DNA from: Sulfitobacter sp. HGT1
GTDB lineage: Bacteria; Pseudomonadota; Alphaproteobacteria; Rhodobacterales; Rhodobacteraceae
Direction of reading: 5' to 3'
Assembly: GCF_013282155.1 (NCBI RefSeq)
Contig: NZ_BLWI01000014.1
Span: forward strand, 1 to 64,000
DNA: 64,000 nucleotides
This document shows, piece after piece, positions 35,752 through 44,904 of the stretch; the first letter of the stretch is position 1, and each line of letters begins with the position of its first letter. The notes under the pieces were generated by a model, which saw nothing but the letters and a program-made list of their open reading frames with translations, was not told the origin of the DNA and did no database searches. A program made the position numbers and the translations under genes.

Positions 35752-38583
35752 ATGACGCATAAGCAACCCGTTCTTGACCTTAGCCCGCCCGTATCCGACG
35801 AGATCCGAAAAACCACCTGCTATATGTGCGCCTGCCGCTGCGGCATTAATGTCCATATGAAGGCCAACGGCGACGGCGACATGAAGGTCGCCTATATCGA
35901 AGGCAACCGCGACCATCCCATCAACAAAGGCGTCCTATGCGCCAAGGGCAGCGCCGGCATCATGCAGCACAATGCCCCCGCGCGGCTGCGCAAGCCGCTC
36001 AAACGTGTGGGCGAACGCGGGTCAGGCGAATTCGAGGAAATCGAGTGGGACGAGGCATTGCAAATCGCGACCGATTGGCTGGCCCCCATTCGTGCCGAAG
36101 CCCCTGAAAAGCTGGCGTTCTTCACGGGCCGCGATCAATCGCAAAGCTTCACATCCTACTGGGCGCAAAACTTTGGCACGCCGAATTACGCGGCGCATGG
36201 CGGGTTCTGTTCGGTCAACATGGCGGCGGCAGGCATCTATACGATGGGCGGCGCGTTCTGGGAATTCGGCCAACCCGACTGGGACCACACCAAACTTTTC
36301 ATGCTGTTCGGCGTGGCCGAGGATCACGACAGCAACCCTATCAAGATGGGCATCGGCAAGATCAAGGCACGCGGCGCGCGGGTCATTGGCGTCAACCCGA
36401 TCCGCACCGGCTATAACGCCGTGGCGGATGATTGGGTCGGCATCACACCGGGCACCGACGGGCTGTTCATTCTGTCGATGATCCACTGCCTGATGAAGGC
36501 CGGGCGCATAGACCTTGATTACCTCGCACGGTTCACCGATGCGCCGGTGCTGGTAAACGGCGACCCTGCATCGCCCGACTTTGGCCTGTTCCTGCGCGAT
36601 GCAAACGGCAACCAACAGGTGATCTGCCGCAAGACCGGCACGTTGACCGCCTTTGACCAACCCGGCGTGCGGCCTGATCTATCCGCCACCCATGTTGTCG
36701 GCGACATCACCCACCGCCCAGTCTTTCACCACATGGCCGAAAAATATCTGACCGAAGATTACACCCCCGAAGCTGTCGCCGACCGCTGCGGTATCCCTGC
36801 GAAACGCATCCGCGCCATCGCCGCAGAAATTGCCCGTGTCGCCTTTGACGAAGCGTTCGAGCTGGACCACGAATGGACCGACTTCCGGGGCGACGTTCAC
36901 AAGACCATGACCGGCCGGCCGGTGTCATTCCACGCCATGCGCGGGATTTCCGCCCATGCCAACGGGTTCCAGACCTGCCGCGCGCTGCATACACTCCAGA
37001 TCATCCTTGGCACGGTCGAGGTGCCCGGCGGCTTTCGCTTCAAACCGCCCTATCCCAAACCCGCAACCGCGCACCCCAAACCCCATTGCGGCGTGACGCC
37101 CGGCAAACCGCTGGACGGCCCGCATCTAGGGTTCGTCCAAGGCCCCGCCGATCTGGCGCTGAAACCCGACGGAAGCCCCGCCCGCATCGACAAGGCCTTC
37201 ACCTGGGAAAACCCGATGAGCGCCCATGGCCTGATGCATATGGTGATCTCGAACGCCCATGCGGGGGATCCCTACAAAATCGACACGCTGTTCCTGTATA
37301 TGGCGAATATGTCGTGGAATTCGTCGATGAACACCGGCGGCGTGATGCAGATGCTGACCGACAAGGACGCAAGCGGCGATTACGTAATCCCGCATGTCAT
37401 CTACTCGGATGCCTATAGCTCGGAAATGGTCGCCTTTGCCGATCTGATCCTGCCCGACACAACCTATCTGGAACGCCACGATTGCATCAGCCTGCTGGAC
37501 CGCCCGATTTCCGAGGCCGGTGCCGCCGCCGACGCGATCCGCTGGCCCGTGGTGGAACCCGACCGCGATGTGCGCGGGTTTCAATCGGTACTCTGCGATC
37601 TGGGCGCGCGGCTTGGCCTGCCCGGTTTTGTCGATGACACAGGTGGCCAGAAATACGCTGACTACGCCGACTATATCGTGAACCACGAACGCCGCCCCGG
37701 CATCGGCCCGCTGGCGGGGTTTCGCGGCGCGGATGGCACCGATACCGGACACGGTGCGCCAAACCCCGATCAACTCGACCGCTATATCAAGAACGGCGGC
37801 TTCTTCACCCATCACATCCCGGATGGCGCGCAATATTACAAACCCTGGAACACCGCCTATCAGGATTGGGCGGTGCAAACCGGCCTGTTCGACGCCCCGC
37901 AACCCTATCTGTTTTCGCTCTATGCCGAACCGCTACGCCGCTTCCAGCTCGCAGCCGAAGGGCACGGCGACCGCCAGCCCCCCGACCACCTGCGCGCACG
38001 CATCAAACACACCATGTCACCCCTGCCGATCTGGTATGAAACCGACCAACAGGGCAACGATGGCTTTACCATCACCGCGCTGACCCAACGCCCCATGGCA
38101 ATGTACCACAGCTGGGGCAGCCAGAACGCGTGGCTGCGCCAACTCCACGGCCACAACCCGCTTTATGTCCCCACCAAACTGATGCGCGAACACGGCCTGT
38201 CCGATGGGGACTGGGCGCGCGTCACCTCCCCCCACGGCGAAATCACCGTGCCGGTCCTCGAAATGGCGGCGCTGAACGACAACACCGTCTGGACATGGAA
38301 CGCCATCGGCAAACGCAAAGGGGCCTGGGCGCTCGGTGATACCGCCCCCGAAGCCACCAAAGGGTTCCTTCTCAACCACCTGATCCATGAACTGCTCCCG
38401 CCCAAAGGGGACGGGCTGCGCTGGTCCAACTCCGATCCAATCACCGGCCAGGCGGCCTGGTTCGACCTCAAAGTCAAAATCGAAAAAGCCCCCGCCCAGT
38501 CAGAATCCAAACCCGCCACCCCGAAACAAAAATCGCCGGTCCCGGCCGCCGCCCGAAACCTCGCCTGGAAAACCACCGACTAA
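35752..38583 (+). CDS. soeA: Sulfite dehydrogenase SoeA, molybdopterin catalytic subunit
   Basis: A 943-residue molybdopterin-guanine-dinucleotide oxidoreductase of the DMSO-reductase superfamily. The N-terminal [4Fe-4S] site is C23-x2-C26-x3-C30 with C63. There is no Tat signal, matching the cytoplasm-facing SoeABC sulfite dehydrogenase that oxidises sulfite to sulfate and passes electrons to quinone. The C-terminal MGD-binding domain (about 760-900) is followed by a K/P/A-rich tail. It is the start of a soeA-soeB-soeC set directly after xsc-ackA, which explains removal of the sulfite made by Xsc. Related thiosulfate or polysulfide reductases are excluded mainly by context. Confidence 0.9.
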   Translation: MTHKQPVLDLSPPVSDEIRKTTCYMCACRCGINVHMKANGDGDMKVAYIEGNRDHPINKGVLCAKGSAGIMQHNAPARLRKPLKRVGERGSGEFEEIEWDEALQIATDWLAPIRAEAPEKLAFFTGRDQSQSFTSYWAQNFGTPNYAAHGGFCSVNMAAAGIYTMGGAFWEFGQPDWDHTKLFMLFGVAEDHDSNPIKMGIGKIKARGARVIGVNPIRTGYNAVADDWVGITPGTDGLFILSMIHCLMKAGRIDLDYLARFTDAPVLVNGDPASPDFGLFLRDANGNQQVICRKTGTLTAFDQPGVRPDLSATHVVGDITHRPVFHHMAEKYLTEDYTPEAVADRCGIPAKRIRAIAAEIARVAFDEAFELDHEWTDFRGDVHKTMTGRPVSFHAMRGISAHANGFQTCRALHTLQIILGTVEVPGGFRFKPPYPKPATAHPKPHCGVTPGKPLDGPHLGFVQGPADLALKPDGSPARIDKAFTWENPMSAHGLMHMVISNAHAGDPYKIDTLFLYMANMSWNSSMNTGGVMQMLTDKDASGDYVIPHVIYSDAYSSEMVAFADLILPDTTYLERHDCISLLDRPISEAGAAADAIRWPVVEPDRDVRGFQSVLCDLGARLGLPGFVDDTGGQKYADYADYIVNHERRPGIGPLAGFRGADGTDTGHGAPNPDQLDRYIKNGGFFTHHIPDGAQYYKPWNTAYQDWAVQTGLFDAPQPYLFSLYAEPLRRFQLAAEGHGDRQPPDHLRARIKHTMSPLPIWYETDQQGNDGFTITALTQRPMAMYHSWGSQNAWLRQLHGHNPLYVPTKLMREHGLSDGDWARVTSPHGEITVPVLEMAALNDNTVWTWNAIGKRKGAWALGDTAPEATKGFLLNHLIHELLPPKGDGLRWSNSDPITGQAAWFDLKVKIEKAPAQSESKPATPKQKSPVPAAARNLAWKTTD

Positions 38584-38619
38584 CCCTCGGTTCTCTGGCT
38601 CGAAAATATCCCGGGGGTA

Positions 38620-38635
38620 TGGGGGCTGGCCCCCA
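38620..38635. repeat. GC-rich hairpin between soeA and soeB
   Basis: TGGGGG (38620-38625) pairs with CCCCCA (38630-38635) around CTGG, within an 80-bp gap beginning with CGAAAATATCCCGGGGGTAT. This phrase recalls dispersed intergenic repeats of Rhodobacterales. It could tune the soeA to soeB mRNA ratio. Confidence 0.5.
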
Positions 38636-38662
38636 CTCCGACACCAGCAAAGCAAACCACAC

Positions 38663-39409
38663 ATGACCGAATTGCCACTACAGACCCGGAAAAAACTCGG
38701 CCTCGTGATCGACCTGGATACCTGCGTCGGCTGCCACGCCTGCGTGATCTCGTGCAAAGGCTGGAACACCGAAAATTACGGCGTACCGCTGTCCGATCAG
38801 GATGCCTACGGCGCAGCTCCTTCTGGCACGTTTCTCAACCGGGTGCACAGCTACGAGGTCCAGCCCGACACCGGACCCGCGCAACTGGTGCACTTCCCGA
38901 AATCCTGCCTCCATTGCGAGGACGCGCCCTGCGTCACCGTCTGCCCCACCGGTGCCAGTTACAAGCGCGTCGAGGACGGCATCGTGCTGGTCAACGAATC
39001 CGACTGCATCGGGTGCAGCCTGTGTGCATGGGCCTGCCCCTACGGCGCCCGAGAGCTGGACCAGGCCGCAGGCGTGATGAAAAAATGCACCCTTTGCGTC
39101 GATCGCATCTATAACGACAACCTGCCCCAAGAAGACCGCATTCCCGCCTGTGTGCGCACCTGCCCTTCGGGCGCGCGGCATTTCGGCGATCTGGGTGATC
39201 CTGACAGTGACGTCAGCCAGTTGGTCGCAGACCGAGGCGGTGTTGATCTGATGCCGGAAATGGGTACAAAGCCGGTGAACAAATACCTGCCCCCCCGCCC
39301 CAAAGACCAGATGCCCGACATCGACGTGCTTGCCCCGTTTTTGGCCCCCGTCGCCACCGAGGCCAAAGGGTTCCTGGGCTGGCTTGACCGCACCTTGGAT
39401 AAAATCTGA
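38663..39409 (+). CDS. soeB: Sulfite dehydrogenase SoeB, iron-sulfur subunit
   Basis: A 248-residue electron-transfer subunit with four cysteine clusters for [4Fe-4S] centres: CVGCHACVISCKGWN near the N-terminus, CLHCEDAPCVTVCPTGA, CIGCSLCAWACPYGA and CTLCVDRI with CVRTCPSGARHFG. It would pass electrons from SoeA to the membrane subunit. The start at 38663 (MTELPLQTRKKLG) is clear from the cluster spacing. Its stop overlaps the soeC start by 1 bp. Confidence 0.94.
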   Translation: MTELPLQTRKKLGLVIDLDTCVGCHACVISCKGWNTENYGVPLSDQDAYGAAPSGTFLNRVHSYEVQPDTGPAQLVHFPKSCLHCEDAPCVTVCPTGASYKRVEDGIVLVNESDCIGCSLCAWACPYGARELDQAAGVMKKCTLCVDRIYNDNLPQEDRIPACVRTCPSGARHFGDLGDPDSDVSQLVADRGGVDLMPEMGTKPVNKYLPPRPKDQMPDIDVLAPFLAPVATEAKGFLGWLDRTLDKI

Positions 39410-40281
39410 TGCATCCTGCCCCGTCCGTCATCTTTTTCAGCGTGTTTTCCGGCTTGGGCTTTGGCCTGCTGTTCTGGCTGGGCTTGGGCTGGCCTTCGTC
39501 CACGGGCGTCGTCGCCTTTGTGTTTTTTGCAATCGCCTATCTGCTGGCTGTGGGCGGGCTGATCGCCTCGACCTTCCATCTGGGCCAACCCAAGCGCGCG
39601 CTCAAGGCCTTCAGCCAGTGGAAGACAAGCTGGCTGAGCCGCGAGGCGATCTGTGCGGTGGCGGCGTTGATCCTGATGGCGGTCTATGGGGCGGGGGCTG
39701 TATTCTATAATCAACACTGGCGCGTGATTGGCGTGTTGGGTGGGCTGCTGTCGCTCGGCACCGTTTTCACCACATCGATGATCTATGCCCAGATCAAGGC
39801 GGTGCCGCGTTGGCACATGCCGCTGACACCGCTCAACTTCCTATCCCTCTCGGTCGCGGGCGGCGCATTGCTGGCGGGGCAGGTCACATGGGCGCTATGG
39901 TTGATCGCGATCGCGGGCGGCATCCAGCTGGCCACATGGGTCATCGGTGACACCCGTTTTGCGGCCTCCGGCACCACCCTCGCCAGTGCCACGCAGCTTG
40001 GTGGCATTGGTCAGGTCCGCGCGTTCGAACCGCCGCACACCGGCACCAACTTTTTGTTGCGCGAATTCGTTTATGTGATCGGGCGCAAACATGCCTTCAA
40101 GCTGCGGGTGATCGCCCTGCTGCTGATGTGCGTGGTGCCAGTCATTCTGTTGCTGGTCCCGTTTTCGCATATGGCTGGCGGGCTGGCCGTCCTTGCGCAT
40201 GTGGCAGGTGTTCTGACAGCACGCTGGCTGTTCTTTGCCCAAGCCGAACATGTGGTCGGCCTGTATTACGGCAAACGTTAA
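39409..40281 (+). CDS. soeC: Sulfite dehydrogenase SoeC, membrane anchor
   Basis: A 290-residue DmsC/NrfD-class membrane subunit with about eight hydrophobic helices, starting MHPAPSVIFFSVFSGLGFG. STFHLGQPKRALKAFSQWKTSWLSREA is the conserved DmsC loop. It anchors SoeAB and passes electrons to the quinone pool. It is the last gene of the sulfonate module, closed by a large hairpin at 40283-40320. Confidence 0.93.
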   Translation: MHPAPSVIFFSVFSGLGFGLLFWLGLGWPSSTGVVAFVFFAIAYLLAVGGLIASTFHLGQPKRALKAFSQWKTSWLSREAICAVAALILMAVYGAGAVFYNQHWRVIGVLGGLLSLGTVFTTSMIYAQIKAVPRWHMPLTPLNFLSLSVAGGALLAGQVTWALWLIAIAGGIQLATWVIGDTRFAASGTTLASATQLGGIGQVRAFEPPHTGTNFLLREFVYVIGRKHAFKLRVIALLLMCVVPVILLLVPFSHMAGGLAVLAHVAGVLTARWLFFAQAEHVVGLYYGKR

Positions 40282-40282
40282 A

Positions 40283-40320
40283 ATGGCGGCGCAAGGTGGG
40301 GTTTCACCTTACGCCGCCAT
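40283..40320. terminator. Bidirectional terminator between soeC and dapA
   Basis: ATGGCGGCG (40283-40291) pairs with CGCCGCCAT (40312-40320), and inside it AAGGTG (40293-40298) pairs with CACCTT (40305-40310). The long hairpin lies between the convergent soeC and dapA genes and could end both transcripts. Confidence 0.75.
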
Positions 40321-40340
40321 CACTTCAAACTAGGCAGGTC

Positions 40341-41216
40341 TTAGGCCAGCAGCCCGGCGTGACGCAGGCCTGCGTTCACCAATGCCTTGGTGTCTTCTGT
40401 CAGAGGTATAAGCGGCAAACGCACCTCCGCAGAACATAAACCCAATTGGGACATCGCGTATTTCACGCCAACCAAACCCGGCTCGGTAAAGATCGCCTTG
40501 TGCAGCGGCATCAGCTTGTCCTGAATGGCCAGTGCAGCCGCGTAATCACCGGCAAGGCAATGCGCCTGCATCTGGCTTAGCAGTTTGGGCGCGACATTCG
40601 CAGTCACCGAAATACAGCCGACACCGCCTTGGGCGTTAAACCCGTGCGCTGTGGCATCCTCGCCCGAAAGCTGGATGAAGTCCGGCCCGCACAGCATCCG
40701 CTGGTCACAGACCCGCGCCAGATCACCAGTGGCATCCTTGACACCGATGATGCGCGGCAACTTGGCCAGCTCCGCCATCGTCTCGGGGGTCATATCCACA
40801 ACCGAACGGCCGGGGATGTTGTAGATGATGATGGGCAAACCGCAGGCGTCATGGATCGCGGTGAAATGCGCGATCAGACCCGCTTGGGTCGGCTTGTTAT
40901 AATAGGGTGTGACAACCAGCACCGCATCGGCACCGACAGATTCCGCGTGCTTGGCCAGCCGGATGCTTTCAACCGTGTTGTTGGACCCCGCCCCTGCAAC
41001 AACAGGGATGCGTCCGGCAGCGGCCTTGACGACCTCGGCCACAACGGTTTCGTGCTCGGCATGGGTCAATGTGGGCGATTCACCGGTGGTGCCAACCGGG
41101 ACCAGCCCGTTCGACCCTTCGGCAATATGCCACTCAACCAGTTTCTTGAGCGTGTCCAAATCCAGCGCGCCGTTCGTGAACGGCGTGACGAGTGCAGGCA
41201 GAGAACCTTGTAACAT
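40341..41216 (-). CDS. dapA: 4-hydroxy-tetrahydrodipicolinate synthase
   Basis: A 291-residue TIM-barrel aldolase that condenses pyruvate and aspartate semialdehyde, the first committed step to lysine and diaminopimelate. Motifs: [21 protein letters not shown] (proton-relay tyrosine), [10 protein letters not shown] and [11 protein letters not shown] with the Schiff-base lysine. The start at 41216 ([13 protein letters not shown]) has AAGGAG upstream and matches the family N-terminus. It is divergent from the lytic transglycosylase gene, both serving cell-wall metabolism. Confidence 0.96.
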   Translation of the reverse strand: MLQGSLPALVTPFTNGALDLDTLKKLVEWHIAEGSNGLVPVGTTGESPTLTHAEHETVVAEVVKAAAGRIPVVAGAGSNNTVESIRLAKHAESVGADAVLVVTPYYNKPTQAGLIAHFTAIHDACGLPIIIYNIPGRSVVDMTPETMAELAKLPRIIGVKDATGDLARVCDQRMLCGPDFIQLSGEDATAHGFNAQGGVGCISVTANVAPKLLSQMQAHCLAGDYAAALAIQDKLMPLHKAIFTEPGLVGVKYAMSQLGLCSAEVRLPLIPLTEDTKALVNAGLRHAGLLA

Positions 41217-41337
41217 ATGCACGCTCCTTTTCTTGCGTTGCTGGGCTGGGCGCCCGATTGCTGACTGGCGGCAACGTGAGTTGAAACCCAAGCGCCTTAC
41301 AGTATGTTGCAAGGCTGTAGCCTTTGATCACTAGGAA

Positions 41338-43311
41338 ATGCAAGAGATGACACGCGCCGCACTGACGCTGATACTGCTATTCGGCCTTGCATTTCCGGCG
41401 CTGGCAGAACGCCCGCGCCCGCTGGGATGGGCGATGGACGCCGTGCGGACGGGCAGTTGGGACAATGCTGCACGGATCGCACAACGCGATGGCGCGGTGG
41501 CTGTCGACATCATCGAATGGCACCGCCTGCGGTCCGGTTTGGGCACCTATACTGATGTCACGGCATTTCTAAAACGGCGACCCGACTGGCCCGGAGAAGA
41601 CTATCTGCGCATGAAATCCGAAAATGCCGTGATTGCCCAGGGTGATGCGGCCGTGTTGGATTTCTTTCAGGGCAGGCCCCCGCAAACGCCGGTGGGGGTG
41701 CTTGCCTATGCCACCGCATTGAAGAACGCCGATCGTATCGGAGAGGCCGAGGCACGGCTGGTTCTTGCCTGGCGCACCATGCCGATGGACGCGGTTTCGC
41801 AGGCCCTGTTCGTGGCAGATCACGACCGTTTGCTAAAGCCGCATCATGCCGCGCGTCTGGACGAGATGTTATGGCAGGGCGCGCAGGCCGAAGCGCGGCA
41901 AATGTTCGATCTGGTCAGCGACGCCGACAAGGCGCTGGCCGAAGCACGGATCGCCCTGCAAAACCGCAGGGGCGATGTGAACGAGCTGATCAATGCCCTG
42001 CCCGCCAGCAAGGGTGGTGATGCGGGTTTGCAGAAAGACCGCTTTGAATGGCGCATCCGCAAAGGCTTCGAAGACAGCGCCAAGGATTTGCTGCTGTCCC
42101 AATCCGTCAGCGCCGCTGCCCTTGGCCAGCCCGCCGCATGGGCAAACCGCCGCCGTGCGCTGGCCCGCGACGAAATGCGCAACGGCGATCCGAAACGCGC
42201 CTATCAAATGGCCTCGCAGCATTTCCTTGAGGAAGGCTCGCATTTTGCCGATCTCGAATGGCTGTCCGGCTATATCGCCTTGCGGTTCCTCAAGGACCCA
42301 AAGCGCGCGTTGACCCATTTCAAGGCCCATGACGGTGCTGTTGAATCCCCCATCAGTCAGGGGCGTGCGGGCTATTGGCAGGGCCGTGCCTTGCAGGCCA
42401 TGGGGGATGCCGAAGGCGCTGCCAAGGCCTATGCCCAAGGTGCGAAATTCCAGTCATCATTCTATGGATTGCTGGCCGCCGAACGCGGCGGGCTGGCCTT
42501 TGATGAAACTTTGGCGGGCGAAACACCGAAACAGGATTGGCGCGGTTCCGCACTGGCCCAAGCGCCGCTGTTTCAGGCCGGAATGTTGCTTCAGGCCTCA
42601 GGAGAGCTGAGCATGGCAGAGCGGTTCTGGACCCATCTGGCGGAACAACTGCTGGCCGATGATGCGGCCCTGTTGGGTCAGGCCGCGATTGACATTGGCC
42701 AGCCCCATCTGGCGGTGATGATCGGCAAACGCGTGGCACAGCGCGGCATCACCATCGCCGCGCCCTATTACCCGCTGCATTCCGCGATCAAGCTGGACCT
42801 GAACATGGCCCCCGAAATGGTGCTGGCGATTGCGCGGCGCGAAAGCGAATTTGATCCGGTGGTGCAAAGCCATGTGGGCGCGCGCGGATTGATGCAGTTG
42901 ATGCCCGGCACCGCCGACGATGTGGCGCGTGATCTGGGGATCAGCGCGCTGCACACAACCGACCGCTTGACTGCCGACCCCGATTACAATGCGCGGCTGG
43001 GGTCGGAATATCTGTCGCAGATGGCAAAAAGGTTCAATGGCAATGTCGTGATGGTGTCTGCCGCTTATAACGCCGGCCCCACGCGGCCACCGCGCTGGAT
43101 GGATGATTATGGCGACCCGCGCGAAGGCGACATTGATATCGTCGACTGGATCGAGATGATCCCGTTTCGCGAAACCCAGAACTATGTGATGCGCGTCACC
43201 GAAAGCTTGCCGGTCTATCGGGCACGGCTAGGAAAAGATCCCCTGCCGCGCCCCTTTACCGAAGAACTGACCGGATCAACGTTGCTGCCGTTCACGCCAA
43301 AAGGTGAATAG
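41338..43311 (+). CDS. Soluble lytic murein transglycosylase (Slt-type)
   Basis: A 657-residue exported enzyme that cleaves the glycan backbone of peptidoglycan, forming 1,6-anhydro ends. It has a signal peptide (TLILLFGLAFPALA), a long alpha-superhelical domain (about 30-470), then the GH23 catalytic domain: IARRESEFDPVVQSHVGA with catalytic Glu (E502), GLMQLMPGTA, NARLGSEYL and AAYNAGP. ATG 41338 has AGGA close by; ATG 41347 is an equal alternative. Its last 36 bp overlap the convergent DMT transporter gene. Confidence 0.93.
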   Translation: MQEMTRAALTLILLFGLAFPALAERPRPLGWAMDAVRTGSWDNAARIAQRDGAVAVDIIEWHRLRSGLGTYTDVTAFLKRRPDWPGEDYLRMKSENAVIAQGDAAVLDFFQGRPPQTPVGVLAYATALKNADRIGEAEARLVLAWRTMPMDAVSQALFVADHDRLLKPHHAARLDEMLWQGAQAEARQMFDLVSDADKALAEARIALQNRRGDVNELINALPASKGGDAGLQKDRFEWRIRKGFEDSAKDLLLSQSVSAAALGQPAAWANRRRALARDEMRNGDPKRAYQMASQHFLEEGSHFADLEWLSGYIALRFLKDPKRALTHFKAHDGAVESPISQGRAGYWQGRALQAMGDAEGAAKAYAQGAKFQSSFYGLLAAERGGLAFDETLAGETPKQDWRGSALAQAPLFQAGMLLQASGELSMAERFWTHLAEQLLADDAALLGQAAIDIGQPHLAVMIGKRVAQRGITIAAPYYPLHSAIKLDLNMAPEMVLAIARRESEFDPVVQSHVGARGLMQLMPGTADDVARDLGISALHTTDRLTADPDYNARLGSEYLSQMAKRFNGNVVMVSAAYNAGPTRPPRWMDDYGDPREGDIDIVDWIEMIPFRETQNYVMRVTESLPVYRARLGKDPLPRPFTEELTGSTLLPFTPKGE

Positions 43312-44175
43312 GCCAGCGGCGACAATCAGCATGGCACCGATGGCGACATTGGTGCGCACGTCTTCGCCAAAAATGCTGATGCCGATGATGCTGGCAAAAA
43401 CCAGTTGCAGATAGGCAAAGGGCTGGACCGCACTGGCCGCCGCGACCTCGTAACAGCGGATCAACAGCCAATGGCCCGTGACCCCCGTGATGCACAGGAG
43501 TCCCATGTATATCCAGTCGCTCGGGATCATCGGTTCCCAGAACCAGATCCCTGCTGCTGTCATCGCGACCGACCCCGTGACCCCCGTCCAGAAAAAGCTG
43601 GTTGCGGTCTTGTCCTTGCGACCGACATAGCGGGTCAGCAAACCGTAAACCGCGAACATGGCCGCCGCGACCAACGGGATGACTGCGGCAGGGTCAAAGA
43701 CGTTCATCCCCGGTTGCAGAATGATCAACACGCCGATGAACCCCACACCGATCGCCAACCAACGCCGCCACCCCACGCTTTCGCCCAAAATGGGGCCGGA
43801 CAATGCCGCCACCAACAGCGGATAGCAGGTAAAGACCGCGTGGCTTTCCACCAAGCCAAGGATCGTAAAGGCGGCAATCATCACGCAAATCTCGGCTGCC
43901 AGCAGAAGGCCGCGAATGGTTTGCAAAACCGGTTGGCTGGTCTTGGCCGCCGCCCGCAGACCGCCGGCGTTCCGCTTGGCAATTGCGATGACAAAGGCGG
44001 CAAAGAACCAATAGCGGATCATCACGACCATCAGCACGTTATATTCCGACGCAAGATGCCGCGACAGCCCGTCCTGGACCGCGAAGACAAAGGTCGTCAG
44101 CACCATCAATGTAATGCCCAGCGGAATGTTGTTTGACTGTGCCGCGGCGGCGGCTTTGTTGGTGGCGCGGCTCAT
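43276..44175 (-). CDS. DMT-superfamily transporter (EamA domains)
   Basis: A 299-residue inner-membrane protein with about ten hydrophobic segments and two EamA repeats (GITLMVLTTFVFAVQDGLSR near the N-terminus; PFAYLQLVFASIIGISIFGE in the second repeat). Such proteins usually export small metabolites or amino acids; the substrate is unknown. The start overlaps the mnmD stop (ATGA), so the two are co-transcribed. The 3' end overlaps the transglycosylase gene. Confidence 0.88.
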   Translation of the reverse strand: MSRATNKAAAAAQSNNIPLGITLMVLTTFVFAVQDGLSRHLASEYNVLMVVMIRYWFFAAFVIAIAKRNAGGLRAAAKTSQPVLQTIRGLLLAAEICVMIAAFTILGLVESHAVFTCYPLLVAALSGPILGESVGWRRWLAIGVGFIGVLIILQPGMNVFDPAAVIPLVAAAMFAVYGLLTRYVGRKDKTATSFFWTGVTGSVAMTAAGIWFWEPMIPSDWIYMGLLCITGVTGHWLLIRCYEVAAASAVQPFAYLQLVFASIIGISIFGEDVRTNVAIGAMLIVAAGLFTFWRERQQR

Positions 44176-44843
44176 GTGCGGACCGCCTGCGTCATGTGGC
44201 GTTTGCGACCGTACCCTTGGGTGCGTTGCACCGCAAAACCCGCCGTCTCGAGCGCGCGCCTGACCGCACCTGCCGCCGTATAGGTCGCCGCTGTGCCAAA
44301 GGGCCCGGTGTGCCGGAAGACCGCGTTCAACAGATCAGGCTCCCATAGCTCGGGGTTTTTGGCCGGCGAAAAACCATCAAGAAACCACGCATCGGCCAAC
44401 CCCTTCCAACGTGGCACGGTCAGTCGCGCGTCACCGATGATTACCTCGACCTCCAAACCGGGGAATGACATTTTGCCGCCCTTAGGGGTCCATGCATCCA
44501 GCAATGCATCGCGTTTGCCATCAAAACCGGGAAAGGTTTCATGCGCCTTTGCCATATCATCGCGCGACATCGGATAGGCCTCGAACGACGTGAAACTCAG
44601 CGTGCCCTTGATGCCTGAGCGCGCCCAGGCATCCCAAACAACCAGCAAATTCAGCCCCGTGCCGAACCCCAGTTCGCCAATGCGGAACCCGTCGCGGAAC
44701 CGGCGGGGCAGATCGTTGCCTTGCAAAAACACATGGCCGGTTTCTGCGACGCCATCCTCAAGGCTGAAATATGGATCGTCAAACATAGAGGACACCGGCA
44801 CGCCGCTGTCTTTCCATTCAATATCAGCTGTCTGGTTCTCCAT
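44172..44843 (-). CDS. mnmD: MnmD-like tRNA wobble-uridine methyltransferase
   Basis: A 223-residue SAM-dependent methyltransferase matching the methyltransferase half of MnmC, which completes 5-methylaminomethyl-2-thiouridine at tRNA position 34. Motifs: FRIGELGFGTGLNLLVVWDA (SAM-binding loop), FTSFEAYPMSRDDMAKA and DAWFLDGFSPAKNPELW. The start at 44843 (MENQTADIEWKDS) has AAGG upstream; the longer frame to 44918 would overlap the divergent FAD gene. The oxidase half lies as a separate divergent gene 61 bp away instead of being fused as in E. coli MnmC. Confidence 0.88.
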   Translation of the reverse strand: MENQTADIEWKDSGVPVSSMFDDPYFSLEDGVAETGHVFLQGNDLPRRFRDGFRIGELGFGTGLNLLVVWDAWARSGIKGTLSFTSFEAYPMSRDDMAKAHETFPGFDGKRDALLDAWTPKGGKMSFPGLEVEVIIGDARLTVPRWKGLADAWFLDGFSPAKNPELWEPDLLNAVFRHTGPFGTAATYTAAGAVRRALETAGFAVQRTQGYGRKRHMTQAVRT

Positions 44844-44904
44844 GACGCGGCCTTGTGCTATCTGAAATTTTGAAAACACTGCGCAAAAAGGGCAAGGATT
44901 AGCA

